Source: Oceanicaulis sp. (GTDB lineage Bacteria > Pseudomonadota > Alphaproteobacteria > Caulobacterales > Maricaulaceae). Taken from it: 9,759 bases of DNA. Shown one piece after another: positions 1 through 7,278 of this stretch. Made by a program: the position numbers and the translations under genes. The notes below the pieces were generated by a model, which was not told where the DNA came from, made no database searches, and worked only from the letters and a program-made list of their open reading frames with translations. Within the stretch, counting starts at the first letter, position 1, and every line of letters starts with the position of its first letter. Location of the stretch: assembly GCA_007571185.1 (NCBI GenBank), contig RKRX01000138.1, positions 1 through 9,759 of the forward strand, written 5' to 3'.

Positions 1-154
1 GCTTGGAGCTTGGAGCTTGGGGCTTGGAGCTTGGAGCTTGGAGCTTGGAGCTTGGAGCTTGGGGCTTGGAGCTTGGAGCTTGGAGCTTGGAGCTTGGAGC
101 TTGGAGCTTGGAGCTTGGAGCTTGGAGCTTGGAGCTTGGAGCTTGGAGCTTGGG
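1..154. repeat. Heptanucleotide tandem repeat array (GCTTGGA)x22, truncated by window edge
   Basis: Twenty-two uninterrupted 7-bp units stay in perfect phase from base 1 to base 154. Nineteen are GCTTGGA. Units 3 (15-21), 9 (57-63) and 22 (148-154) read GCTTGGG, a single A-to-G change at the last base. There are no indels. The array begins in phase at the window edge, so it probably continues to the left. Because 7 is not a multiple of 3, every reading frame of one strand gives the same cyclic heptapeptide: E-L-G-A-W-S-L on plus, Q-A-P-S-S-K-L on minus. All six frames are therefore open, and apparent ORFs on the plus strand here are artefacts of the repeat. A GG pair every 7 bases could also permit weak two-tetrad G-quadruplexes. 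Such near-perfect short repeats are prone to replication slippage, so copy number probably varies between strains. Confidence 0.97.
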
Positions 155-368
155 CCATTTTAATCTCCCTGCTGCGTATTGTCAACGCAAAATTGAATCG
201 GTGATCATCAGAACAGGATCGCCGAAGTCAGGGCGATTCGCCCCCGCTCCTCCATTGTGACAGCACTGACAACCGACTGCAAGCCCGCATAGCACCATCT
301 TCGGTTCCTGTCACTTCTTAGTCTTGCATGGCGCCCGACGCTCATCAATCTCTACAATCCACGGATTG
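155..368. other. Intergenic region between the repeat array and the cca gene
   Basis: I see no convincing gene in these 214 bases. The left end holds the leftward promoter-like element. A 13-bp palindrome GGGCGATTCGCCC (231-243) could fold as a 5-bp GC stem with a 3-base loop, but no T-tract follows on either strand, so I do not call it a terminator. The right end contains part of a small inverted repeat touching the cca stop codon. An ORF starting at 324 on the plus strand lies mostly antisense to cca and is not supported. Confidence 0.6.
157..185 (-). promoter_or_regulatory. Near-consensus sigma70-type promoter firing leftward into the repeat array
   Basis: On the minus strand a -35 hexamer TTGACA (185-180, 6 of 6 to consensus) is followed by exactly 17 bp and a -10 hexamer TAAAAT (162-157, 5 of 6). 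Transcription would start near 150, inside the first repeat units, so the leader would consist of the heptanucleotide repeat. The spacer also contains a Shine-Dalgarno-like AGGGAG (170-165), six bases before an ATG (158-156) that overlaps the -10. A transcript from this promoter would not carry that ATG, so the two readings compete. The target gene lies left of the window. A chance match is possible, but this is the best promoter-like sequence I found in the non-coding parts of the window. Confidence 0.45.
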
Positions 369-369
369 T
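354..369 (-). other. Small inverted repeat at the cca stop codon
   Basis: ACAATCC (354-360) and GGATTGT (363-369) are perfect inverted arms separated by two bases. As RNA from the minus strand this gives a 6-bp stem with a 4-base loop, and the final A of the cca TAA codon is its first base. The stem is AT-rich and is followed by AGAGATTG rather than a U-run. It is at best a weak terminator or a 3'-end stabilising hairpin for cca mRNA. Confidence 0.25.
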
Positions 370-1610
370 TAATCCCATGCTTGCGTCTCCGCCACACGAC
401 TCAACAAGACCTCGCGTCCGAGTTTGAAGCCGGAATCAATCCAAGCGTCTTCAAGCCTGGCGAGCTGTGCGCCCAACCGCGGTCCGCGCGGCAGATTCAA
501 AGCCATCAGATCCCGTCCGCCTACCGGCATGCGCGGACGGTTCCAGTCTTTGAGAGCCTCAAGAACCGGTTGCGCATCGCCGCCTTCGCGCGCCTCGATC
601 AGGCGCACCCGGTCCGCCACAATCTGAGGCCCCAAAACATAGAGCGCGCGCGCCAGTGCAAGACCGGATAAGCCCGGCGACAGTGCGCCTGCGCGCGGTT
701 TAACCGCATCAACCATGGCTATCATCCGGTTGCGCTCAGCGCTGGACGTTTTCATCCGCATACACAGATCGCGCACGACACCTGCATCTTCACCCGAAAT
801 CGCCACCGCCCGCAACAAGGGATCGGCCAGTCGGCCTTGTTTGCGGTCACGCTCAACCAGGTTTGAGAAAAGATCCAGATCGGGCGCCCCAGGCCAGATT
901 TTGTCCAGAACACATCCTTTGTGCATCATGGCGACCGCATGACGCGGATCGGGCGCACGCAAAAGTTTTCTGAACTCTTCCCAGACCCGCTCTGCGGCCA
1001 AGGTTGACAAACGCGCCGCCAGAGCTTCACAGGCCGCACGCCCCGCTTCATCCATCTGGACGCCATACCAGGCGTTGAACCGGTAAAAGCGCAGAATCCG
1101 AAGCCCATCCTCAGCAAGGCGCGTCTTGGGGTCGCCAATGAAAACCACCCGCCCGGACAGAGCGTCGGACACTCCACCATAGGGATCAAAAAGCGCGCCC
1201 GAACGGTCAGCGTAAATCGCGTTCAGTCGGAAATCACGCCGGGCGGCGTCCTTTTTCCAATCGGTGGTGAACTGCACCACCGCTCGACGGCCATCGGTTT
1301 GCACATCCTTGCGCAAGCTGGTGATCTGAAAAGATTTGCCTTCAACCACAGCGGTGACCGTGCCATGATCAAACCCGGTAGGGATGGCTTTCACGCTCGC
1401 CGATCCAAGTGCATTGAGCGTATCCGGGGGGGTAAGCCGGGTCGCGATGTCGATATCATCGACTTCCCTATCCTGGATGGCGTTGCGCACACAACCGCCT
1501 ACAAAGCGCGCCTGATCACTGTCGCCGGGGCTGATCGCATCCATGACCGTTACCGTTTCCGGTTCAGTCATCCAGCGATTCGCGGTCAGATCCAACCGCC
1601 CGACACTCAT
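369..1610 (-). CDS. cca: CCA-adding tRNA nucleotidyltransferase (class II polymerase-beta superfamily)
   Basis: 413 aa, full length for this family. The enzyme adds or repairs the 3'-terminal CCA of tRNAs from CTP and ATP in the cytosol. The nucleotidyltransferase head is clear: RFVGGCVRN (35-43), the metal-binding DxD in DDIDIA (51-56) and RRDFRLNAIY (124-133). The nucleotide-selecting region follows, with IGDP (158-161), the EDGLR motif (167-171) and RFYRF (174-178). ERVWEEFRKLL (207-217) starts the helical neck/body. The N-terminus contains the common alphaproteobacterial MTEPET element (14-19). I chose the ATG at 1610-1608 because it overlaps the stop of the upstream DUF6111 gene as ATGA, indicating translational coupling. 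No HD phosphohydrolase domain is seen, so this is the short type without an HD extension. Strict CCA addition versus A-addition only cannot be proven from sequence, but it is the usual case when one such gene is present. Confidence 0.95.
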   Translation of the reverse strand: MSVGRLDLTANRWMTEPETVTVMDAISPGDSDQARFVGGCVRNAIQDREVDDIDIATRLTPPDTLNALGSASVKAIPTGFDHGTVTAVVEGKSFQITSLRKDVQTDGRRAVVQFTTDWKKDAARRDFRLNAIYADRSGALFDPYGGVSDALSGRVVFIGDPKTRLAEDGLRILRFYRFNAWYGVQMDEAGRAACEALAARLSTLAAERVWEEFRKLLRAPDPRHAVAMMHKGCVLDKIWPGAPDLDLFSNLVERDRKQGRLADPLLRAVAISGEDAGVVRDLCMRMKTSSAERNRMIAMVDAVKPRAGALSPGLSGLALARALYVLGPQIVADRVRLIEAREGGDAQPVLEALKDWNRPRMPVGGRDLMALNLPRGPRLGAQLARLEDAWIDSGFKLGREVLLSRVAETQAWD

Positions 1611-1906
1611 GCCGTCAAATCCCGGATCGGCTCTTGCATGGGCTGAGGCGGACGATCCTGCTCAAATCGGCCTGGACGCACTTCACCATCGTGCAAGCCA
1701 GGGGGTTGGTACGCCCCATCGGTGGAGCTGACCCCGGGGTCGATCAGGGCCAGAATGATGAGAAGCGCGAGGGCGCAAGCCACCCCGGCAATCCCCAACC
1801 AGAGCACGGGTATGTCCTGATCTGTCCGACGGATAATCCCGATCAGACGAAACACCAGATAGGGCGCAATCAAGGCCAGCAGCAACAGCACTATGACTCG
1901 AATCAT
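1607..1906 (-). CDS. DUF6111-type small membrane protein
   Basis: 99 aa, function unknown. Two hydrophobic segments, about residues 3-25 and 34-57, predict an inner-membrane hairpin. A short soluble tail carries Y-Q-P-P-x-L-x-D-G-E-V-x-P-G-R-F-E (about 66-82), the tyrosine/proline/glycine pattern I associate with DUF6111 proteins encoded beside cca in Alphaproteobacteria. The ATG at 1906-1904 has a good Shine-Dalgarno, AAGGAG (1919-1914), seven bases upstream. The stop overlaps the cca start by four bases (ATGA), so the two are co-translated. The gap to the preceding DUF1285 gene is 118 bp, so this pair may have its own promoter or be read from the DUF1285 promoter. The family call rests on pattern recognition and position; its biochemical role is unknown. 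Confidence 0.8.
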   Translation of the reverse strand: MIRVIVLLLLALIAPYLVFRLIGIIRRTDQDIPVLWLGIAGVACALALLIILALIDPGVSSTDGAYQPPGLHDGEVRPGRFEQDRPPQPMQEPIRDLTA

Positions 1907-2024
1907 ATGTTTACTCCTTACCCTCAGATTTTCAGGTGCGGTCCAGTGTCGGTCACACGCTGCGCTCAGGTCAGACAGGAAAGCGCAATGCAGGCCAGGC
2001 GACCACCGTTTGAACCTAATTCAT
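1907..2024. other. 118-bp gap between DUF1285 and DUF6111 genes
   Basis: No coding frame is supported here. The only certain signal is the AAGGAG ribosome-binding site (1914-1919, minus) for DUF6111. TGCGCT (1961-1966) and AGCGCA (1982-1987) form a 6-bp inverted repeat around a 15-base loop, without a T-run, so terminator function is doubtful. In related genomes, as I recall, a NUDIX CoA pyrophosphatase gene often sits between DUF1285 and cca. If so it is absent here and I see no remnant. Confidence 0.45.
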
Positions 2025-2609
2025 TCATTCCACCTCTCCCAGAGGAAAGAATATGCCGCGGCTCCAGACACCCATAACCGGACGCCCCGCCTCATCCTCG
2101 CCCGGTTCGGCGAAAGCCGCCAGATCATAAAATGCCGCCCGCGTGATCAGCGCTTCGAGTCGCCCCCGGACATGCACATAGGGATCAGGAGCGCCGTCCA
2201 GTCCGGTTTTCACCCGAATCGGGTGCTCAGAGCCTGCCGCCACCGCATCTCCCATATTGGTCAGGAAGGTTAGATGCCGGTCAAGGCCCGAACCGGCCTG
2301 ATCCACGCGCACGGCCAGAAATGGCGCGGCTTCGACCTTGATCCTGATTTTTTCCACTGGAGTGACAAGGTACGTCTCCCCATCCGCATCCTTGCGCAAA
2401 ATGCGCGAAAACAAGCGGATTAGATTTTCCCGCCCAATGCGGGCGCCTTCATGCCACCAGCTGCCGTCACGGCGGATGACCATGTCCATCTCGCCGCAAT
2501 AATCGGGCTGCCAACACTCCACCGGCGGCAAGCCGTCGGCATCGGCCACAGACGGCATCGCCGACAGCAACGACTGCATTGCATCGTGTTCAGATTCCGG
2601 TGCGAGCAT
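2025..2609 (-). CDS. DUF1285 domain-containing protein
   Basis: 194 aa from the ATG, near the usual length of this family. No signal peptide or membrane segment is visible, so it is probably cytosolic. Recognisable family features are LPPVECWQPDYCGEMDM followed by RDGSWWHEG, RENLIRLFSRILRKD, the Y-L-V-T-P-V-E-K-I strand and APFLAV. Together they match DUF1285, a two-domain beta-rich fold of unknown function. I prefer ATG 2609-2607 over the in-frame GTG 2615-2613. The purine-rich AGGGAAGG ends five bases before the ATG but abuts the GTG, too close for ribosome use; the GTG start would give 196 aa. It is divergent from the MoxR operon. DUF1285 genes commonly sit next to moxR-like operons in Alphaproteobacteria, but no functional link is known to me. 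Confidence 0.9.
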   Translation of the reverse strand: MLAPESEHDAMQSLLSAMPSVADADGLPPVECWQPDYCGEMDMVIRRDGSWWHEGARIGRENLIRLFSRILRKDADGETYLVTPVEKIRIKVEAAPFLAVRVDQAGSGLDRHLTFLTNMGDAVAAGSEHPIRVKTGLDGAPDPYVHVRGRLEALITRAAFYDLAAFAEPGEDEAGRPVMGVWSRGIFFPLGEVE

Positions 2610-2677
2610 GGACACCTTCCCTGACTGCGACCATGTTTAGCAATACGCGATGACTCCCACACTAAGGATTTAAGCCT
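2610..2677. promoter_or_regulatory. Divergent intergenic region between DUF1285 and the MoxR operon
   Basis: Only 68 bp separate the two divergent starts, so promoters for both directions must lie here or reach into the coding sequences. I can see the ribosome-binding sites: AAGGA (2664-2668), nine bases before the moxR ATG, and AGGGAAGG on the minus strand for DUF1285. No good -35/-10 pair is present in either direction. The placement of promoters here is inferred from layout only. Confidence 0.4.
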
Positions 2678-3670
2678 ATGTCCCTCCCGAAGGAAGATCA
2701 GAGCCTGGCCGTTCGCGCAGATATTGCAACCGATCGCCTGTCCCGGGCCCGCGCCTCTATCGCTAGGTCCATCATCGGCCTTGATGATGTGGTTGAACAG
2801 GCCCTGGCGGTTATTCTGGCGGGTGGACACGGTCTGCTGGTGGGCGCGCCCGGGGTGGCCAAGACCCGTTTGGTTCATACGCTGGCGGTTGTGACCGGCC
2901 TGGAAGATAAACGGGTGCAATTCACTCCTGACCTGATGCCTGCCGACATTCTGGGTTCAGAAGTGCTTGAAGAAGCTGAAAACGGTGTGCGCGCTTTCCG
3001 TTTCATTCCCGGCCCGGTTTTCTGTCGCCTTCTGATGGCCGACGAGATCAACCGCGCCAGCCCTCGCACCCAGGCGGCTTTGTTGCAGGCCATGCAAGAA
3101 GGCTTCGTCACCATAGCCGGCCAACGCCACGATCTGCCCCGGCCTTTCCATGTTCTGGCCACCCAGAATCCGATAGAACAGGAAGGCACCTACCCTCTGC
3201 CCGAAGCCCAGCTGGACCGCTTCCTGATGCAGATCGACGTGCCCTATCCCGACAAGGTGCAGGAACGTGACATTCTTCTGGCCACAACCGGTGTGGAGGA
3301 CGCTCAGGCCAAGCCTGTGCTCAACGCAGAAGAGCTCCTGGATCTGCAAAACCTGGTCCGCGCCATGCCGGTGGGCGAAACCGTATTGGGCGCAATTTTG
3401 GACCTTTTGGAACGAGCCCGACCCGATCGCACTGTGGATACCGAAGTGCGTGAAGGCGTGGCCTGGGGCCCCGGTCCCCGCGCCGGACAAGCGCTGATGC
3501 TGGCGGTGCGCGCCCGCGCCCTGATTCAGGGCCGCCTGGCGCCCTCCACCGAGGATGTCATCGCGCTGGCCGGACCTGTGCTCAAGCACCGCATGGCGCT
3601 CAGCTTCGCAGCGAGAGCCGACGGCGTTTTGCTGGACAGCCTGATCACCCGGCTGGCCGAAGCGGCATAA
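2678..3670 (+). CDS. MoxR-family AAA+ ATPase
   Basis: 330 aa, full length for the MoxR group. It is a soluble cytosolic ATPase, typically a hexameric ring that acts as a chaperone on VWA-domain partners or their substrates. Visible motifs in order are Walker A GAPGVAKT (56-63), Walker B LLMADEINR (118-126), sensor-1 ATQNP (161-165), the arginine-finger segment EAQLDRF (176-182) and a sensor-2 type GPGPRA (264-269; often GASPRA in relatives). The C-terminal helical lid contains VLKHRM (301-306). All catalytic residues for ATP hydrolysis appear intact. It is the first gene of a four-gene operon. Its TAA is directly followed by the ATG of the DUF58 gene, and the pairing with DUF58 and VWA proteins is the classic MoxR arrangement. 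The specific MoxR subfamily (MRP, APE2, TM0930 and so on) and the substrate cannot be decided from sequence alone. Confidence 0.95.
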   Translation: MSLPKEDQSLAVRADIATDRLSRARASIARSIIGLDDVVEQALAVILAGGHGLLVGAPGVAKTRLVHTLAVVTGLEDKRVQFTPDLMPADILGSEVLEEAENGVRAFRFIPGPVFCRLLMADEINRASPRTQAALLQAMQEGFVTIAGQRHDLPRPFHVLATQNPIEQEGTYPLPEAQLDRFLMQIDVPYPDKVQERDILLATTGVEDAQAKPVLNAEELLDLQNLVRAMPVGETVLGAILDLLERARPDRTVDTEVREGVAWGPGPRAGQALMLAVRARALIQGRLAPSTEDVIALAGPVLKHRMALSFAARADGVLLDSLITRLAEAA

Positions 3671-4564
3671 ATGTTGACGCCGATCAACCCAACCAGCCAA
3701 GACGCCGCGCATTTGCGCAACCAGGCGGAACGCGCCGCATCCCGTTTTCCCGCCCTGATGGCTGAAGCGGAGCGGATTGCATCCAGCGTGGTCCATGGCG
3801 CACACGGGCGGCGACGGCCGGGCGTGGCGGAAACCTTCTGGGAATATCGCCGTCACCGTCCTGAAGACGGCGCGCGTGCTGTGGACTGGCGCCGTTCGGC
3901 GCGAGGCGATCATCTGTTTGTGCGGGAAGCGGAATGGGAAACTGCAAATGCGGCGCACCTCTGGCGCGATGGCGGAGCAAATCTGCAAACAGGCTCCAGA
4001 AACCTGCCTACAAAAAGCGCGCGCGCCTCGGTTTGCCTGATGGCTGTCGCCTGCCTGTTGGTGCGCGGGGGGGAGCGGGTCGCGGTGCTGGGTGAAACCG
4101 GGCGCGCCGGCGCCGGCCAATCCGCGTTGGAAGCGACGGCTCAAGCTCTGGCTCACGGTCCTGGCGCCTTGAGCGCAGTGGAGACCCCTGACCTGCCCCG
4201 CTATACTCGCGTGGTTCTGGCGAGCGATTTCCTCGACCCGATTGAAACCTGGGCCGTTCGCCTCGCCGGCCTTGAAGCCCAGGGCGCGCACTGCACATTG
4301 CTGCGCGTCATTGACCCGATTGAGGAAGATTTTCCATTTACCGGTCGCACGCGCTTTGACGCCGCATCAGGCTCTGATCAGGTGATGTTCGGACGCGCCG
4401 AAGAGGCGCGCACCACCTATCGCAAGCTGTGGGACGACCACGGCGCGCAACTGACCGCGCTGACCCGGCGTATGGGTTGGCGCCTGATCGCCCATCGCAC
4501 CGACCGCCCGGCCGCCACCGCAGTGCTGGCGCTCTATAAAGCCTTGTCGGAGCCGCTGTCATGA
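3671..4564 (+). CDS. DUF58 domain-containing protein
   Basis: 297 aa, no membrane segment. The DUF58 signature spans about residues 46-90: HGRRRPG, ETFWEYRRHRPEDGARAVDWR and FVREAEWE. What follows is a VWA-like alpha/beta domain, as in other DUF58 proteins. The metal-binding DxSxS motif expected after LWRD is altered: D100-G-G-A-N104 lacks both serines, so MIDAS metal binding is probably weak or lost. The ATG follows the MoxR TAA with no gap and has no strong Shine-Dalgarno, so translation probably depends on ribosomes finishing MoxR. Its TGA overlaps the next ATG by four bases. DUF58 proteins are thought to be MoxR partners, perhaps adaptors to the membrane subunits downstream. The role is inferred from family and operon context. 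Confidence 0.92.
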   Translation: MLTPINPTSQDAAHLRNQAERAASRFPALMAEAERIASSVVHGAHGRRRPGVAETFWEYRRHRPEDGARAVDWRRSARGDHLFVREAEWETANAAHLWRDGGANLQTGSRNLPTKSARASVCLMAVACLLVRGGERVAVLGETGRAGAGQSALEATAQALAHGPGALSAVETPDLPRYTRVVLASDFLDPIETWAVRLAGLEAQGAHCTLLRVIDPIEEDFPFTGRTRFDAASGSDQVMFGRAEEARTTYRKLWDDHGAQLTALTRRMGWRLIAHRTDRPAATAVLALYKALSEPLS

Positions 4565-7278
4565 TCACTCTGGGACCGCTCGCCTTCGCAGCGCCATGGG
4601 CGCTGATCGCCCTGTTCGTCCTGCCTTTGCTCTGGTTGTTGCTGAAAGCAACCCCGCCCGCTCCTCATATCGTGGTGTTCGCACCGCTGCGTCTGTTGCA
4701 ACATTTGGCGAAAACGACGGAAACGCCTCAGTCCACGCCCTGGTGGCTGATCGTGTTGCGCATGATGCTGGCGGCGCTCATCGTGCTGGCGCTGGCGCGG
4801 CCGGTGTGGAATCCACAAACCGATTTTTCAGCCGACCGTCCGCTTTTGGTGGTGGTCGATGACGGCTGGAGCGCCGCGCCCCGCTGGTCCGCCCATCGGG
4901 ATGCCGCACGGGCGCGACTGATTGCGGCGCGCAATGACGGACGCGACGCGGTCGTGATGTTTACTGCAACGCCCGATCAGGCCCAACCCCTGCAAATGGG
5001 CGATGCCTATCAGGCCCTGGCGCGGCTGGATGCACATATTCCTCACCCCTGGCCCGCCAGCCGCGTTGAAGCCGCCGCCCGGATCCGGACAGCTGTAGAA
5101 CAGTCCCGCCTGCCCGATCGGTTCGACACGATCTGGATCAGCGACGGTCTGGCAAGCCTGACCACCGAGGATGACCGCACGCTGGCCCGCCTTGTATCAG
5201 AGCATGGCGCGCTGGAGGTGGTTCTGCCGCTGGAAAGACAAACCGCTATGGGTCTGACGCATGTAGCTGCGCAGGCGGACGGGTTCACGGCGCGCGTGGT
5301 GCGGGCAGGATCCGAATTCACTCGCCCGGTTTCCCTGACCGCCCTATCCGAAGACGGGCAGGCGTTGACACGCGTAGAGGGACAGTTCCAGGCCGGGCAG
5401 TCCCGTCTAGATTTAAGCGCCCGGCTGCCGTTGGATTTGCGCAACCGGGTCGCTCGCGTGACACTGGACCGGCAAGCATCTGCAGGCGGCGTGCATGTCA
5501 CCGGCGATCGCTGGCGGCGCCCGCGCGTGGGGGTGCTGACGGCAGGCGCCGGGCCGGACTCTCAGCCTCTGCTCTCCGACCTTCATTATGTACGCGAGGG
5601 GCTCAACGGCGCCGCCGAGACGGTGGAAGGCGATCTGGCGCAAATTCTGGAGACCAATCCCGCCGCCCTTGTGATGGTGGACGCCGTCCGCACCGAAGAC
5701 GAAACTCTGACCGCTTTTGTGGAAGAGGGCGGCCTGCTGATCCGTTTCGCCGGTCCCAGGTTGGCTGGCCACGCCGATGACCTGCTGCCCGTACGCCTGC
5801 GCGAAGGCGGGCGTCTGTTCGGCGGCGCCATGGCCTGGGACAATCCGCAGGGGCTGGCCCCATTCGCCGATGATAGCCCGATTGCAGGTCTGATCGCACC
5901 GCGTGAAGTCCAGGTCACCCGTCAGGTTCTCGCCGAGCCTGGGCCAGAACTCGATTCCAAGGTTTGGGCGCGATTGACCGACGGCACGCCGCTCGTCACC
6001 GCCGATCGACGGGGACAGGGCTGGATCGTGCTCTTTCACGTGACCGCCGGGCCGGATTGGTCCTCGCTGCCTTTGTCAGGACTTTACCCGCTCATGCTTG
6101 AACGGGTTCTGGCCCTGGCTGACGGAGGAGATCCCGTTCCCACCGCCGGCGCCTGGGAACTAGAACGCATGCTCAGCGTTCGGGGACAACTGATTGATCC
6201 TCGCAGCGATGCCCGTCTCATCCCCGCCGCTGACTTCGCGCAAGCGCGGGCCAGCGCGGCGACCCCGCCCGGCCTGTGGGCGCTGGGCGCCGCCAGCGCC
6301 GCACTTAACGTCTTGCAGCCGTCCGACCGCCTGGCGCCACTGGCGCGTGACCTGCCCGGAGCTCGCTATGTCATTGGCGATACCGTGCGGGAAGCTCGAC
6401 TGGGCGGGCTCCTGCTTAGTCTCGCCCTGCTCTTGTTGGCGGCTGATGGCCTGATCACACTGTTGCTGTCAGGACGTCTCCACCTGCCCCGGAGCAAAGC
6501 TGCAGCGGGGGTTATGGTTATGGCGTTGGGAGGAGTGCTGGCGGCGCCTGAAACCCGGGCCCAGGTTGATAGTCCGGTTCAGGATCAGGCGCTGGAGGTG
6601 CGGTTGGCCTATGTGCTGACCGGCGATAGCCGTCTGGACAGGTTGAGCCAAGCCGCCATGAGCAAGCTGTCACGCGAGAGCACCCGCCGAAGCGCGGTAG
6701 AGCCTAGCGACCCCGTCGGGGTGAATATTGAAACCGATGAAATCCTGTTCTTCCCCCTGCTGTATTGGCCGGTTACCGAGGATGCACCTGCCCTGAGCGA
6801 AACCGCCGCCGATCGAATCACCGACTATATGAATGCGGGCGGGTTGATCGTGTTCGACACACGCGATGGCCGCAGAACCGACCGGCAAACACCGCACCCT
6901 GGCCTGATGCGACTGCTGGAAGCGGTGGACGTGCCTGCGCTTCAGATCATGCCCGATGACCACGTGTTGGGCCGAACATTCTACCTGCTCACCGAGTTTC
7001 CCGGTCGTTATCCCGATGCCCCGATATGGGTGGAATCCAATCCCGAAGGCTCCGCCCGGGATGGGGTGTCCAGCGTGATTATCGGATCTGCGGACTGGTC
7101 CTCGGCCTGGGCGGTTGACGAGCAGGACCGACCGCTGGCGCCCGTGGAAGGCGGGCCGCGTCAGCGTGAACTGGCCATCCGCTTTGGCGTCAACATGGCC
7201 ATGTACGCCCTGACCGGAAACTACAAGGCCGATCAGGTGCATGTGTCCGCCATTCTTGAACGCTTGGGACAGGACTGA
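4561..7278 (+). CDS. BatA-like / DUF4159 fusion membrane protein
   Basis: 905 aa, inner membrane. Residues 1-80 match the aerotolerance-regulator (BatA) N-terminal region, with transmembrane helices at about 10-30 and 61-79 ending in the typical LALARPVW. A VWA-like domain follows (about 94-220), but its metal motif is degenerate (D100-D-G-W-S104 in place of DxSxS). Residues 320-495 look like a Rossmann/GATase-like segment (EEGGLLIRFAGPRL at 388-401). Helices at about 614-637 and 646-663 precede the C-terminal DUF4159 domain (about 677-895), with LAYVLTGDSRLD, NIETDEILFFPLLYWPV and YMNAGGLIVFDTRDG. There is no cysteine in the whole protein, in line with a periplasmic location. The start overlaps DUF58 (ATGA) with GGAG eight bases upstream. 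It is probably a membrane scaffold served by the MoxR/DUF58 pair; the function is unproven. Confidence 0.92.
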   Translation: MITLGPLAFAAPWALIALFVLPLLWLLLKATPPAPHIVVFAPLRLLQHLAKTTETPQSTPWWLIVLRMMLAALIVLALARPVWNPQTDFSADRPLLVVVDDGWSAAPRWSAHRDAARARLIAARNDGRDAVVMFTATPDQAQPLQMGDAYQALARLDAHIPHPWPASRVEAAARIRTAVEQSRLPDRFDTIWISDGLASLTTEDDRTLARLVSEHGALEVVLPLERQTAMGLTHVAAQADGFTARVVRAGSEFTRPVSLTALSEDGQALTRVEGQFQAGQSRLDLSARLPLDLRNRVARVTLDRQASAGGVHVTGDRWRRPRVGVLTAGAGPDSQPLLSDLHYVREGLNGAAETVEGDLAQILETNPAALVMVDAVRTEDETLTAFVEEGGLLIRFAGPRLAGHADDLLPVRLREGGRLFGGAMAWDNPQGLAPFADDSPIAGLIAPREVQVTRQVLAEPGPELDSKVWARLTDGTPLVTADRRGQGWIVLFHVTAGPDWSSLPLSGLYPLMLERVLALADGGDPVPTAGAWELERMLSVRGQLIDPRSDARLIPAADFAQARASAATPPGLWALGAASAALNVLQPSDRLAPLARDLPGARYVIGDTVREARLGGLLLSLALLLLAADGLITLLLSGRLHLPRSKAAAGVMVMALGGVLAAPETRAQVDSPVQDQALEVRLAYVLTGDSRLDRLSQAAMSKLSRESTRRSAVEPSDPVGVNIETDEILFFPLLYWPVTEDAPALSETAADRITDYMNAGGLIVFDTRDGRRTDRQTPHPGLMRLLEAVDVPALQIMPDDHVLGRTFYLLTEFPGRYPDAPIWVESNPEGSARDGVSSVIIGSADWSSAWAVDEQDRPLAPVEGGPRQRELAIRFGVNMAMYALTGNYKADQVHVSAILERLGQD

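Noticed and set aside
1..154. CRISPR array
   Set aside because: The unit is 7 bp with no spacers; it is a simple tandem repeat.
231..243. GC-rich palindrome GGGCGATTCGCCC as a terminator
   Set aside because: The stem is short with a 3-base loop and no T-run follows on either strand.
3..260. Plus-strand ORFs made of E-L-G-A-W-S-L repeats
   Set aside because: They are produced by the 7-bp array, which is open in every frame. They have no ribosome-binding site and run from the window edge into non-coding sequence.
324..671. Plus-strand ORF of 115 aa
   Set aside because: Most of it lies antisense to the well-supported cca gene, and it has no recognisable domain or ribosome-binding site.
1961..1987. 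TGCGCT/AGCGCA inverted repeat as a terminator after DUF1285
   Set aside because: It has a 6-bp stem with a 15-base loop and no T-run; chance is likely.
2957..4291. Minus-strand ORF of 444 aa antisense to moxR and DUF58
   Set aside because: It is a shadow of GC-rich coding sequence on the other strand. Both plus-strand genes have complete family motifs, and the antisense product shows only low-complexity H/Q/R/G-rich sequence.
5413..6039. Minus-strand ORF of 208 aa inside the BatA/DUF4159 gene
   Set aside because: It is an antisense shadow of a conserved plus-strand protein, with no family pattern and no start signals.
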